A stretch of DNA of 64,000 nt from Roseisolibacter agri (GTDB taxonomy: Bacteria > Gemmatimonadota > Gemmatimonadetes > Gemmatimonadales > Gemmatimonadaceae): the NCBI RefSeq assembly GCF_030159095.1, contig NZ_BRXS01000002.1, forward strand, positions 310,001-374,000, given 5' to 3'. The notes below the pieces were generated by a model. The model was not told the origin of the DNA, did not search any database, and saw only the letters and a program-made list of their open reading frames with translations. Each line of letters begins with the position of its first letter. Positions within the stretch are counted from its first letter, which is position 1. The position numbers and the translations under genes are program-made. This document shows positions 15,916-24,712 of this stretch, piece by piece.

Positions 15916-18900
15916 CTACGCGTTGGGGACACGCAGTGCGGAACGCCGCTCCGCTGGGAGCGGCGCCGCGAGCCGCCACCACACCGTAATCGGGTTGTCT
16001 CCGTCCCATCGCTCGAACGTGAGCGGCCCACAGTAGATGAAGGGCTCCGTCTTGCCCCCCTGGCCCTTCGCGCGCGCACGGACGAACAGGTGCACGGTCT
16101 CTGGCGGCGTCCCTTGCTGCGCGATCATGCGCCCGATGCGGCTCGCGCGGCTGTTGCGGTTCTGACTCTGCCAGCGGAACTCGGTCGGGCTCAGAAACGC
16201 ATCCTCGTAGCGATGCGCTTCCGGCTTCCCCGATTTGTCCAGGGTGACGAAGAGCAGAAGCATTCCCGGACGATCGACGACGCCGGACTGCGCCTCGAAG
16301 CCCTTCAAGTCCACGCCGAGCGCTTCGGCCGCTTTGGCGCGCGGGTAGGCCGTCCACAGACGCGGTCCGGTGAGGACCGGCTCGTCAGCTTTGACGGGTG
16401 ACAACCGATAGCCGTCGCGCGCCCGCTCGAACACTGCCATCTGCGACGTTCCCGGCTGCCCGGCATGCTCGCCATACCAGCTGCGCAGCACGTCGGGCAA
16501 CACGTTGAGCTCTTCGCCCGGCGCGTGGAGGACGTTCACCGCGACCTTCGCGAACTTCGCCTGGTGCGTGACGCCATCGACTTCGACGTCCACCCACCCT
16601 TGGGGAATCCCCGGTGTCCGCTCACGCGGCGGCAGGAAAAGGATCGGCCGCCCGCCAGCGTGGGATACCTTGCACGCGATTCGATCCGCCCTCTGGTCCG
16701 TGCGCCGCGCCAAGTACTGCGCGAGTCGCCACTCAGCGAGCTCGCTCACCAGATCATTCGCCGCATCTCGGAGACGGTTGGCCACCGGAATGGTGGTAGA
16801 GAACTGCCGCCCCTCGTACGCGAAGTACCGCCGGCCGCCAGTTCCCTGTCCTTCCGTCCACGCGGCGATCGGATTCTGTTCTAGGAGATCGATCAGCTGC
16901 GCATCATCGTCGGACGCATCGCCAAGCTCTGAACGCAGCGCCGCCGACCGACGTGCGATCGTCCGAACGCGTGCTGCGAGCCGATCCACCGACACGCGGC
17001 CGGGGAATCCGCCTTCTGCGATGACCGCCAGCAACACCAGCATCTTGAAGCTCCGCGTCATCGGCGTCACTTCGAGCGCCTGGAGCAGCTCGCGGAGTTC
17101 AACCTCAGCTGCGTCATGCGGGGCGTCGAAGTCGCCCATGCGCCGTACGAACTGGAACCACGAGCCGTAGCCAGCACGGGCGCCCTTCGGGTCGAAGCCG
17201 TCGTGGAAGGCTTCGCTCGCCGACGGCCGGGTCCCGATTCGCTCGCGAAAATCGCGATAGTACGCGTCCAGACGATCCGCAGCACCCATGTGGCGCTCGG
17301 CGAGTTCGCGCAGCAGCGCCTTCGCCTCCAGCTCGTAGGTAACGGAGCACCCGGGCGGCAAAAAGCGGCGCGCGATCTCGTCGTCGGCCATCTGCAGCGC
17401 GGCAGCCAGCTCGGCCTCGCCCGCAGCTTCGATCTGGAAGAGCGTGCGCGGCTTGATCAGGAACGAGCGGTGGTTCCCGATATAATCGACGACCTTCAGT
17501 CGTTTCCCTTCGCGGCGCCGAAGCCCACGACCGAACTGCTGCAACCAGAGCACGGGTGACTCCGTCGGGCGGAGCATCAGCACGGTGTCCACGTCGGGGA
17601 GGTCCACCCCTTCGTTGAACATGTCCACGGCGAACAGCACATCGAGCTCACCCGCCTGAAGCTGCGCGAGCGAGTCGGCACGTGGTGCGCTGGTGGGACC
17701 GCTATGCACTGCCGCCACGCGCAGCCCAGCCGCGGCGAAGTGGTGCCGCATGTAGTCCGCGTGTCGCTGCGAGACGCAAAACGCCAGTGTCCGAAGTCCG
17801 CCACGTCGACGGAGCTGGTCGAGCGCGTTGTCAGCCCGCGACGCGATGGTCAGCCGATTGGTGAGCTCGTTCTCGTCGAAGCGACCGTTTCGCCACGGGA
17901 TGTTGGTGTAGTCCACCTCATCCGGCACGCCGTAGTAGTCGAATGGCGAGAGTAAGCCTCGTCGGATTCCTTCGACGAGGTCACACCGATAGACGAGGTT
18001 CTCGCCGCACAGGGCCAGCAGATCAGCGCCATCGGTTCGCTCCGGCGTCGCCGTAAGCCCGAGCAGGAAGTTCGGCGTGAAGTGCTCGAGGAGGCGTCGA
18101 TATGTCGCTGCCGACGCGTGGTGGAACTCGTCGACCACCATGTAGTCGAACGCATCCGGAGCGAAGCGGTCCAGGTGCGCGCGGCGACTGAGCGTCTGCA
18201 CGGAGGCAAACAGGACGTCAGCATCCGTCGTCCGCTCCTGGCCGGTGTACTTCCCGAGGACGGCGTCTGGCCGGATCGCTCGGAATGTCCGGAGCGCCTG
18301 ATCGAGGATCTCGTCTCTGTGGGCGACGAACAGTACGCGCCGCGCCCCCGCCTGGACGGAGTCGAACGCGGAGAGCCACGTCTTCCCGAGTCCGGTCGCC
18401 AGCACGACGAGCCCCGCCGAGTTCCCGGCGTCGCGGGTGTGCGCGAGCACCCGGAGTGCCTCGTCCTGCACCGGATGCGGCTGTGCAGCCGCCATCGGCT
18501 GCTCGAAGGGCACGACCGTATCCACGGCCGTGCGGCCTTCGCCACGCCGGCGCCGATATTGCGCGATCCACTCTGCATCGATTGCCACGCTTCGCGGGTC
18601 TGCGAACAGCTGGTCGAACGCGGAGCGGACCGTTTCGAAGCCAGTGGCATCACGTGACGTAACGACACGCCAGTTCCACTCGACCCCCGTACGCAGCGCT
18701 GTGCGGCTCAGATTAGAGCTGCCGACGAAGGCGGTCCCATGCCCGCTGGCATCGACACAGACGTACGTCTTGAGGTGGAAGCTCGTACCACCGCTCTCGA
18801 ACACCCGTAGTTCGAGGCCGTCACCAAGATCGAGCAGTCGGAGCAGCGCATCTGGCTCGGTCACCGCGAGGTAGTCGCCAGTGAGCAGCCGCACGCGCCC

Positions 18901-19500
18901 GCCGCGCGCGAGCACGTCGCGGAGATGCTCCTCGATCTCGCGCACGCCACTAGCCAGCGTGAACGCGACCGCGACGTCCACCTCGCGCGCGGTTGAGAGA
19001 TGGGCCAGAAGGTGTGGCAGGAGGGGGTCGTCGTTGCCGCCCTGCACTCGTCCGCTCCCGCGCACCAGCGGCTCAGCGTGCGGAGCACGGTCAGTCAGCG
19101 GCCCAGTGAGGTAGTTCCCCCGTCCCGGAATGACATGCCGTACCCCACCGCGCGGGTCCGGCACGTCCCCGTCATAACGCGGAATGACGTGCAAGTGCAG
19201 GTGCGGCACCGTCTGCCCACCAGCAGCTCCCACGTTCACGCCGAGATTCCAACCGTCCGGGGTGCACTCGCGCTCGACAACCGCACGCACCTGGTCGACG
19301 GCGGCCAACATCGCAGACCGCTCGGCCTCTGTCGCGTCGAACCAGCCCACTACGTGTCGTCGGGGCACGACAAGCGTGTGCCCCGGCGTAACCGGATACC
19401 TATCCCGGAAGGCGCGTACGAGTGCGTCGACGTGCAGGCACTCGTGGTCCGGAATCTTGCAGAACGGGCACGCCTCGGAGTCGTTGCAGCCGGACGTCAC
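15916..19500 (-). CDS. HIT-PLD nuclease-SF2 helicase-DUF3427 fusion protein
   Basis: 1,194 residues from a GTG whose GTGA overlaps the Nudix stop. Domains in order: HIT (about 8-115) with CPFC and the HIT triad H100-L-H-L-H104, expected to hydrolyse nucleotide phosphoanhydride bonds; single-motif phospholipase D nuclease (about 160-300) with H242-L-K244 and GSSN (260-263); SF2 helicase (about 335-680) with Walker A ATGLGKT (368-374), DEFH (457-460), TATP (483-486) and motif VI QQFGRGLRR (654-662); and a C-terminal DUF3427-like region (about 690-1180). PLD-helicase-DUF3427 proteins are known and thought to act on DNA in repair or defence; the N-terminal HIT fusion plus a coupled Nudix gene is the unusual part. 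Base composition is visibly lower in GC than flanking genes, suggesting transfer. Confidence 0.88.
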   Translation of the reverse strand: MTSGCNDSEACPFCKIPDHECLHVDALVRAFRDRYPVTPGHTLVVPRRHVVGWFDATEAERSAMLAAVDQVRAVVERECTPDGWNLGVNVGAAGGQTVPHLHLHVIPRYDGDVPDPRGGVRHVIPGRGNYLTGPLTDRAPHAEPLVRGSGRVQGGNDDPLLPHLLAHLSTAREVDVAVAFTLASGVREIEEHLRDVLARGGRVRLLTGDYLAVTEPDALLRLLDLGDGLELRVFESGGTSFHLKTYVCVDASGHGTAFVGSSNLSRTALRTGVEWNWRVVTSRDATGFETVRSAFDQLFADPRSVAIDAEWIAQYRRRRGEGRTAVDTVVPFEQPMAAAQPHPVQDEALRVLAHTRDAGNSAGLVVLATGLGKTWLSAFDSVQAGARRVLFVAHRDEILDQALRTFRAIRPDAVLGKYTGQERTTDADVLFASVQTLSRRAHLDRFAPDAFDYMVVDEFHHASAATYRRLLEHFTPNFLLGLTATPERTDGADLLALCGENLVYRCDLVEGIRRGLLSPFDYYGVPDEVDYTNIPWRNGRFDENELTNRLTIASRADNALDQLRRRGGLRTLAFCVSQRHADYMRHHFAAAGLRVAAVHSGPTSAPRADSLAQLQAGELDVLFAVDMFNEGVDLPDVDTVLMLRPTESPVLWLQQFGRGLRRREGKRLKVVDYIGNHRSFLIKPRTLFQIEAAGEAELAAALQMADDEIARRFLPPGCSVTYELEAKALLRELAERHMGAADRLDAYYRDFRERIGTRPSASEAFHDGFDPKGARAGYGSWFQFVRRMGDFDAPHDAAEVELRELLQALEVTPMTRSFKMLVLLAVIAEGGFPGRVSVDRLAARVRTIARRSAALRSELGDASDDDAQLIDLLEQNPIAAWTEGQGTGGRRYFAYEGRQFSTTIPVANRLRDAANDLVSELAEWRLAQYLARRTDQRADRIACKVSHAGGRPILFLPPRERTPGIPQGWVDVEVDGVTHQAKFAKVAVNVLHAPGEELNVLPDVLRSWYGEHAGQPGTSQMAVFERARDGYRLSPVKADEPVLTGPRLWTAYPRAKAAEALGVDLKGFEAQSGVVDRPGMLLLFVTLDKSGKPEAHRYEDAFLSPTEFRWQSQNRNSRASRIGRMIAQQGTPPETVHLFVRARAKGQGGKTEPFIYCGPLTFERWDGDNPITVWWRLAAPLPAERRSALRVPNA

Positions 19501-19940
19501 GCGCCTTGCGCCTCCGCTTGCTCGCCGAGCAGCACACCGACGAACCGTCGATCCGTGGGGGCCAGCGGTAACACCGCCAACTCTTCAGGCGTCCCCCAGA
19601 ACAGCGCCATGTGCTCATGGCAGACCGGCTCGCCCTCGATCTCGACCGGCACGAACGCGATCAGGAACGGCGACCCCGGATCGTGGAACGCGGCGAGCTC
19701 CGCCCCCGTCGACACGACCGAAATCCCCAATTCCTCGCGCAACTCACGATCGGCGGCGTCGGCGTCGCTCTCCCCAGGCTCACACTTCCCGCCCGGAAAT
19801 TCCCACAGCCCGCCGTGCCGCTTGTGCGGCGGGCGTTGGCAGACGAGGAGACGATCGCCATTGGCGATCACGGCGGCGATGACGCGGATCGTGTCGGTAG
19901 GCACGCGCGCAATGTGTGCAGCGGTACCGACACTCGCCAC
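19497..19940 (-). CDS. Nudix hydrolase (MutT-like)
   Basis: 147 residues from a GTG start (a second GTG at codon 13 would remove a non-conserved leader). The Nudix box is complete: GGKCEPGESDADAADRELRE followed by ELGIS (consensus GX5EX7REUXEEXGU). The preceding QRPPHKRHGGLWEFPGGK is typical of 8-oxo-dGTP/CTP pyrophosphohydrolases. First gene of a two-gene unit; its TGA overlaps the GTG of the HIT-PLD-helicase protein by 4 bp, so the two are coupled. A nucleotide-pool hydrolase paired with a nuclease-helicase suggests a link to nucleotide signals or damaged DNA; this is inference. Confidence 0.9.
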   Translation of the reverse strand: MASVGTAAHIARVPTDTIRVIAAVIANGDRLLVCQRPPHKRHGGLWEFPGGKCEPGESDADAADRELREELGISVVSTGAELAAFHDPGSPFLIAFVPVEIEGEPVCHEHMALFWGTPEELAVLPLAPTDRRFVGVLLGEQAEAQGA

Positions 19941-19993
19941 GGCGAACTAGGCCAGCGGCCCGCAGTCCGCAGCTGCCCTCGCGAGGAACCCTC

Positions 19994-20791
19994 CTAGCGA
20001 AGGAGCTCCTGCAACCGGGTCCCATGCGTCCGACTGGACGTGATCCGCGCCCCATCCTCCATCGTGATCACGTACTCGCCGTGCGCCCACGGCTCCAGCC
20101 GCTTCACCCGGTCCACGTTGACGATGGCCGAGCGATGCACGCGCACGAAGCGCGCGGGATCGAGCTTCGCCTCGATCCCCTTCATCGTCTCGCGCAGCAG
20201 GTGCCGCCGCCCGCGCGCCCACAGCCCGACGTAGTTCCCGTCGGCGTCGACGTGGTCGATCTCGTCCGCGCGCACGAAGTACAGGCCCTTGGAATCGCGC
20301 ACCACGAAGCGGGCGGGGTACGTGGAGGCGGGCCGCAGCTCCGCCAGCACCGCACGCAGCGCCGCATCGGCGGCCGGCGCATCGCCTGAGCCAACAGCAG
20401 CGCGCCGCGCCGCGATCCGCTCGCCCGCCCGCGCCAGCGCCCGATCGAACCGCTCGACGTCGATCGGCTTGAGCACGTAGTCGACCGCGTTCAGGTCGAA
20501 CGCCCGCACCGCGTGCGCGTCGTACGCCGTCACGAACACCAGCACCGGCACCGCGCCGCCGCGCTCCGCCTCCGCCGCGAGCGCCTCGGCCACCGCCACG
20601 CCGTCCAGCTCCGGCATGTGGATGTCGAGGAAGACGAGGTCGGGCCGCAGCGCGAGGATCCGCTCCACCGCCTCCACCCCGTCCTCGCACTCGGCCACCA
20701 CGTCGTAGTCAGCGTGCCGCGCGAGCAGCGCGCGCAGCCGGCGGCGCGCCAGCGGCTCGTCGTCCGCCAGCAGGACGGTGAGTGCCGTCAT
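19994..20791 (-). CDS. LytTR-family response regulator
   Basis: 265 residues. Receiver domain 4-125 with acidic pair D10-D11, phospho-acceptor D56 (FLDIHMP), the conserved Thr in VFVTAYD and Lys in VLKPID. The C-terminal LytTR DNA-binding domain (about 160-260) begins RFVVRDSKGLYFVRADEIDH and contains FVRVHRSAIVNVDRV. Its ATG overlaps the kinase stop (ATGA, 20788-20791). LytTR regulators bind paired direct repeats; a candidate pair lies upstream of the operon at 22063-22105. Confidence 0.92.
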   Translation of the reverse strand: MTALTVLLADDEPLARRRLRALLARHADYDVVAECEDGVEAVERILALRPDLVFLDIHMPELDGVAVAEALAAEAERGGAVPVLVFVTAYDAHAVRAFDLNAVDYVLKPIDVERFDRALARAGERIAARRAAVGSGDAPAADAALRAVLAELRPASTYPARFVVRDSKGLYFVRADEIDHVDADGNYVGLWARGRRHLLRETMKGIEAKLDPARFVRVHRSAIVNVDRVKRLEPWAHGEYVITMEDGARITSSRTHGTRLQELLR

Positions 20792-21993
20792 GCCGCGACC
20801 GGCGCGAGCGGTGCCACCGGCGTCTCCACGCGCGTGCGCGCCGGCGCCTCGCGCCACGGCAGCTCCAGCCGCGCGCACGCGCCGCCCTCGGGCAGCGCCT
20901 CCAGCGTCAGCGACGCGCGATCGCCGTAGAGCTGCGCCAGGCGCCGGCGCGTGTTCTCCAGCCCGATCCCCGTGCCGCGCCGCCCGCCCGCGGTCGCGCC
21001 CGGCCCGGGGCCGTCGTCGCACACCTGCAGCGTCAGCACGTCCGCGTCTCCCACCTGAGAGCGCGTCGCCAGCACGCGCACCCGCACGCCGCCGCGCCGG
21101 CGCGCCGCGCCGTGCTCCAGCGCGTTCTCCACCAGCGGCTGCAGCACGAGCCACGGCACGCGCGCGTTGCGCACGTCGGGCGCGACGGCGATCTCCACAC
21201 TCAGCCTGGGGCCGAATCTCAACCCCATGATTTCGAGGTAGCGCTCCAGCACCGTCAGCTCGTCGGCGAGCGCGTGCTCGTCGCCCGGCGGCGGCTCCAG
21301 CACCGCGCGCAGCAGGTCGGCGAGCCGCGTCAGCATGCGGTCCGCGACGTCCGGCTCGTCGCGCATCAGCGCGGAGATCGCGTTCAGCGTGTTGAAGAGG
21401 AAGTGCGGCTGCAGCTGCGCGCGCAGCGCGGCGAGCTGCGTCTCCGCCAGCCGCTGCGCGAGCCGAGCACCTTCGACTTCCTGCGCGCGCAGCCGGCGGT
21501 AGTACAGGCGCGCGTGCAGCGCGAGCACCACCGCGAGGTAGATCGTCGCGTTCGCGAAGACGCTCGCCAGCCCGCGCGGCGGCGCCCCGCGCGTGCCGAC
21601 CACCGGCAGCAGCACCGGCGCGAGCAGCCAGTCGCGCACCAGCGCCGCGAGGAAGACACCGAGGAGGAGCAGCGCGCCGTTGCGCAGCCAGCGCCCTTCC
21701 TGCAGCGGCGCGCGCCGCACCATCCACCCGAGCAGCGGCAGCATCGGGAGGCAGACCAGGAACTGGTCGAGCGTGTTGACGAACACGCGCCCCCACGGCA
21801 CCGCGCGCCCCGCCTCGTGCGTCGCCATCGCGGTCTGCATCGCGAACAGTGGGACGAGGGCGAGCCACACCGCGGCGCCCGCGGTGGCGCCGCGCAGCCA
21901 CGGCGCGACGCGCGAGCGCAGCAGCTCGAGCCGCGGGTGCGCGGCCGGTCCGGCGTCGGAAGAGACGTTGGCGGCGGCGAGGGGGATCGTCAT
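20788..21993 (-). CDS. LytS/YehU-type sensor histidine kinase
   Basis: 401 residues from ATG 21993; the longer open frame upstream is promoter DNA. Four membrane helices (about 36-52, 76-92, 106-124, 144-165) form the sensor. The His_kinase module starts QLQPHFLFNTLNAISALM with phospho-acceptor H197. The ATPase has PLVENALEHG (N box) and GTGIGLENTRRRLAQLYG (G box). Coupled by a 4-bp overlap to the LytTR regulator, its evident partner. The signal is unknown; the family senses pyruvate, cell-envelope state or other small molecules. Confidence 0.9.
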   Translation of the reverse strand: MTIPLAAANVSSDAGPAAHPRLELLRSRVAPWLRGATAGAAVWLALVPLFAMQTAMATHEAGRAVPWGRVFVNTLDQFLVCLPMLPLLGWMVRRAPLQEGRWLRNGALLLLGVFLAALVRDWLLAPVLLPVVGTRGAPPRGLASVFANATIYLAVVLALHARLYYRRLRAQEVEGARLAQRLAETQLAALRAQLQPHFLFNTLNAISALMRDEPDVADRMLTRLADLLRAVLEPPPGDEHALADELTVLERYLEIMGLRFGPRLSVEIAVAPDVRNARVPWLVLQPLVENALEHGAARRRGGVRVRVLATRSQVGDADVLTLQVCDDGPGPGATAGGRRGTGIGLENTRRRLAQLYGDRASLTLEALPEGGACARLELPWREAPARTRVETPVAPLAPVAA

Positions 21994-22062
21994 GCGGCGC
22001 GGAGGGACGGTGGTCTCCCCGCAAGGTGGGCACGGGGCGCCCACCCGTCCACTGCTCGACCG

Positions 22063-22105
22063 GACCTTCGACGTGACGTGCGACCTGACCTTCGGCGTGG
22101 CGTGC
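22063..22105. promoter_or_regulatory. Tandem direct repeats upstream of the LytS/LytTR operon
   Basis: GACCTTCGACGTGACGTGC (22063-22081) and GACCTTCGGCGTGGCGTGC (22087-22105), 17 of 19 bases identical, 24 bp apart start to start. They lie in the 295-bp divergent gap, 70 bp before the kinase start and 184 bp before the DUF4440 gene. Paired direct repeats suit LytTR-type binding, so autoregulation or control of the divergent gene is plausible. Confidence 0.4.
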
Positions 22106-22288
22106 ATGCCGCACGATGCGGCCCGCCGCGTCCCGGGCCAACGCGCGCGGGACGGCCCGGCCGGCTCGTGGGACGGCCGCTCACCGCACGTCCATCCCAC
22201 CGGGCAGCCCGTTCGTCCCGCCGGCGTTGGCGCGCGCGACGCCGGCACGCACCGTGGGGGCGGCTCCCCTCCTCATCCCATCGATCCC

Positions 22289-23287
22289 ATGCGCCCCCGC
22301 CCCCGTCCCCTCGTCGTGCTGGTCGAGCGCACGCTGCTCGCCGCGCTCGTCCTCTCCGCCGGCTCGGCCTCCGCCACCACGCTGCGCCGCGCGGCCACGC
22401 CCGTCGTCCGCGCCGTCGCGCAGGCGAACGGCTGCGCCGCCGCCACGCTCCGCGTCGCCGCCACCGAGCGCGCCTTCGCCGCCGCCGCGAAGGCCACGAA
22501 CGTCCGCGACGCCTTCGTCGCCTTCATCGCCGACTCGGGTGCGGTGCTCGGCGGACCGCGCCCGGCGCGCAAGGCGGACCTCGCCGCGTCGCCCGTGCGC
22601 CCCGGCGCGCTCCTCTGGGGCCCCGAGGTCGTCTTCACCTCGGCCGCCGGAGACCTCGGCTTCTCGACGGGGCCGTCCGAGTCGTACCCGAGCGCCGCGC
22701 CCGACGCGCGGCCGAACCACGGCCACTTCAGTACAATCTGGGCTCAGCAGGCGGATGGGACCTATCGCTTCCTCGCCGACATCGGGATCTCGCACGCCGC
22801 GCCCGCGGACGGGATGATCGGCGTCGCCACGCTCCCCGCGCCGCCCGCGACGCCCGCGGCCGACGCGCGCTGCAGCGACGCGCCCGCGGTCGCGTCCGCA
22901 TCCGCCATCGCCGCCGCGCAGGCCGCGGACTCCGCCTACGCGGCCACCGCCGCACGCTCGTGGCGCGCGGCCGCGAGCGCACATGCGGCCGACGTGCGCG
23001 TGCACCGCGGCGGGCGCCACCCGCTCGTCGGACGCGCCGCGCACGATTCCGTCGCCGCGTGGGACGCGCCGCTCGGCGCACCGGCGGCGCAGATCGGCGT
23101 CGCGCGCTCGGGCGACTTCGCGTGGAGCCGCGGCACGTACGTGATCGGCTCCACCGTGACGCCCACCGAGACCGGCAACTTCCTGCGCGTGTGGCGCCAC
23201 GACGGACGCGCGTGGAAGCTCGCCGTGGAGGTGCTCAGCCCCGCGCGCCCGCCGCGGCCCGCGCCGCGCGACAGCACCCGCGGCTGA
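22289..23287 (+). CDS. Secreted protein with two DUF4440/SnoaL-like domains
   Basis: 332 residues from ATG 22289. Signal peptide about 1-30 (LVLSAGSASA). Two copies of an NTF2-like fold of DUF4440 type follow: the first starts at about residue 55 (ATERAFAAAAKATNVRDAFV), the second at about 210 and ends GNFLRVWRHDGRAWKLAVEV. Each is the right length (about 120-130 residues). The family binds small hydrophobic ligands or acts as a minor enzyme, with no reaction assigned here. It is divergent from the two-component operon, making it a possible target. It ends 9 bp before a type B palindrome. Confidence 0.75.
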   Translation: MRPRPRPLVVLVERTLLAALVLSAGSASATTLRRAATPVVRAVAQANGCAAATLRVAATERAFAAAAKATNVRDAFVAFIADSGAVLGGPRPARKADLAASPVRPGALLWGPEVVFTSAAGDLGFSTGPSESYPSAAPDARPNHGHFSTIWAQQADGTYRFLADIGISHAAPADGMIGVATLPAPPATPAADARCSDAPAVASASAIAAAQAADSAYAATAARSWRAAASAHAADVRVHRGGRHPLVGRAAHDSVAAWDAPLGAPAAQIGVARSGDFAWSRGTYVIGSTVTPTETGNFLRVWRHDGRAWKLAVEVLSPARPPRPAPRDSTRG

Positions 23288-23296
23288 CGGTCACGG

Positions 23297-23440
23297 CGAA
23301 CTGCATTTGCAAGGATGAACGTCTGAGAAGATCCGATAAGGACGGATGGCTCCGGTGTGGCGCGACCGAGATCGCACCCACGCGGAGCCATCCGTCGTTA
23401 TCAGACTTTATCCGATCTTCATCCTTGCAAATGCAGTTCG
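23297..23440. repeat. Long intergenic palindrome, type B
   Basis: 144 bp, with ends CGAACTGCATTTGCAAGGAT and its exact complement. The inner arms (GATCCGATAAGGACGGATGG) pair with CCATCCGTCGTTATCAGAC with a few mismatches. Core GTGTGGCGCGACCGAGATCG. Fills the convergent gap between the DUF4440 gene (stop 23287) and the VOC gene (stop 23446), so it could terminate both transcripts. Confidence 0.92.
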
Positions 23441-23445
23441 TCCGG

Positions 23446-23829
23446 TCAGCTCGCCGTGCTCTCCTCGACCAGGAAGAACTCGTTCCCGTCGGGATCGGAG
23501 AACCACGTCGCCTTCGAGCCCCACGGCATCATCTCCACCGGCCCCTTGAAGCGGACGCCCTTCGCCGTCAGCGCGGCGTACTCCGCGTCGATGTCGGGCG
23601 TCACGAGCGAGATGCCCGTCGGCCCGCCGTACGCGCGTCCCGAGAACCACTGCGGCGTCCCGAGCGCGAGCTCGACGTTCGCGCCGGCGGGGCGCACGGT
23701 CACCCAGCGCATCTCCGCGCTCATGGGGACGTCGGCCATCTTCACGAAGCCGAGCGTGTTCACGAAGAAGTCGAGCGCGCGGTCCTGGTCGGTGACGATG
23801 ACCGTCGTGCTGTGGATCCGAGAGATCAT
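23446..23829 (-). CDS. VOC/glyoxalase family protein
   Basis: 127 residues, a single vicinal-oxygen-chelate module (beta-alpha-beta-beta-beta twice): ISRIHSTTVIVTDQDRALDF and later WFSDPDGNEFFLVEES. Potential metal ligands include the early His and the final Glu. Family roles include glyoxalase, fosfomycin/bleomycin resistance and dioxygenase-like functions; none can be assigned. Third gene of a YCII-YCII-VOC operon; its ATG overlaps the preceding TGA (ATGA, 23826-23829). Confidence 0.88.
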   Translation of the reverse strand: MISRIHSTTVIVTDQDRALDFFVNTLGFVKMADVPMSAEMRWVTVRPAGANVELALGTPQWFSGRAYGGPTGISLVTPDIDAEYAALTAKGVRFKGPVEMMPWGSKATWFSDPDGNEFFLVEESTAS

Positions 23830-24248
23830 GCATTCCCCCACGGTTCGATGAATCCCACCTCGCGCATGCGATCCAGCGCGGGACTGTCGCCGAAGTCCTC
23901 CAGCTCGTAGAGCGGGCGCAGCTCCAGCTGCACGTTCCCGCCGCCGTCGAGCGGCGGCCAGCGCCGCACCCACTCCAGCGCCTCGTCCTTCGTCCCGCAC
24001 TGGATGATCGACACGCCCGCGATCAGCTCCTTCGCCTCCGCGAACGGCCCGTCCGTCACCGTCGGCGTGCCGTTCTTGAAGCTCACGCGCGCGCCCTGCG
24101 CGCTCGGCTTGAGCCCCGCGCCCGACAGCAGCACGCCGGCCTGCACCATCTCCTCGTTGTAGCGCTGCATCGCGTCGAGCAGCGCCTCGCTCGGCAGCAT
24201 CCCGGCCTCGGTGTCGGGATCCGACTTGCGGATGACCATGAACCGCAT
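23826..24248 (-). CDS. YCII-related (YciI/PhnB-like) domain protein
   Basis: 140 residues starting MRFMVIRKSDPDTEAGMLPS, with TVTDGPFAEAKELIAGVSII in the middle, the standard DGPFAE-K-E signature of the YCII/DGPF family. A ferredoxin-like dimer with a conserved His/Asp is expected; function unknown, although the group is often beside ECF sigma factors. Paralogue of the next gene upstream (same length, about half the residues identical by eye), and coupled to the VOC gene downstream. Confidence 0.88.
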   Translation of the reverse strand: MRFMVIRKSDPDTEAGMLPSEALLDAMQRYNEEMVQAGVLLSGAGLKPSAQGARVSFKNGTPTVTDGPFAEAKELIAGVSIIQCGTKDEALEWVRRWPPLDGGGNVQLELRPLYELEDFGDSPALDRMREVGFIEPWGNA

Positions 24249-24265
24249 CGTCGCGTCCCCGCGGC

Positions 24266-24712
24266 TCAGCTCACGCCGCCCAGACGCTGCGCCTGCTCGG
24301 CGCGCATGCGCCGCTCCGCCTCGAACACCTCGGGCACCTGCTCCTGCAGCTCGCCGAAGTCCTCGGCGTCGAACACCTGGCGGATCTCGATCTCCGCCAC
24401 CGTGCCGGGCATCGGGTTCGGCGCGCGCTTCACCCACTCGATCGCCTCCTCCTTCGACCGCACCTGGAAGAGCCAGAACCCCGCGACCAGCTCCTTCGTC
24501 TCGGCGAACGGCCCGTCGATCACGGTCCGCGAGTCGCCGTCGAAGCGCACGCGCGCGCCCTTCGAGCTCGGGTGCAGCCCCTCGCCCGCGAGCAGCACGC
24601 CCGCCTTCACCAGCTCCTCGTTGTACTTCCCCATCGCCTGCAGCAGCGCGGGGCTCGGCATCACGCCGGCCTCGGAATCGGCGCTCGCCTTGACCATGAC
24701 CATGAAGCGCAT
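24266..24712 (-). CDS. YCII-related domain protein, paralogue
   Basis: 148 residues, MRFMVMVKASADSEAGVMPS and TVIDGPFAETKELVAGFWLF, the same DGPF signature as its neighbour. First gene of the operon; AGGAG precedes the ATG. The C-terminus (VFEAERRMRAEQAQRLGGVS) differs from the paralogue and looks like a short helix. The tandem pair suggests a hetero-oligomer or recent duplication. The upstream 60-100 bases are unusually A/T-rich (AGAATTTTTCGAG region) and probably hold the promoter. Confidence 0.88.
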   Translation of the reverse strand: MRFMVMVKASADSEAGVMPSPALLQAMGKYNEELVKAGVLLAGEGLHPSSKGARVRFDGDSRTVIDGPFAETKELVAGFWLFQVRSKEEAIEWVKRAPNPMPGTVAEIEIRQVFDAEDFGELQEQVPEVFEAERRMRAEQAQRLGGVS

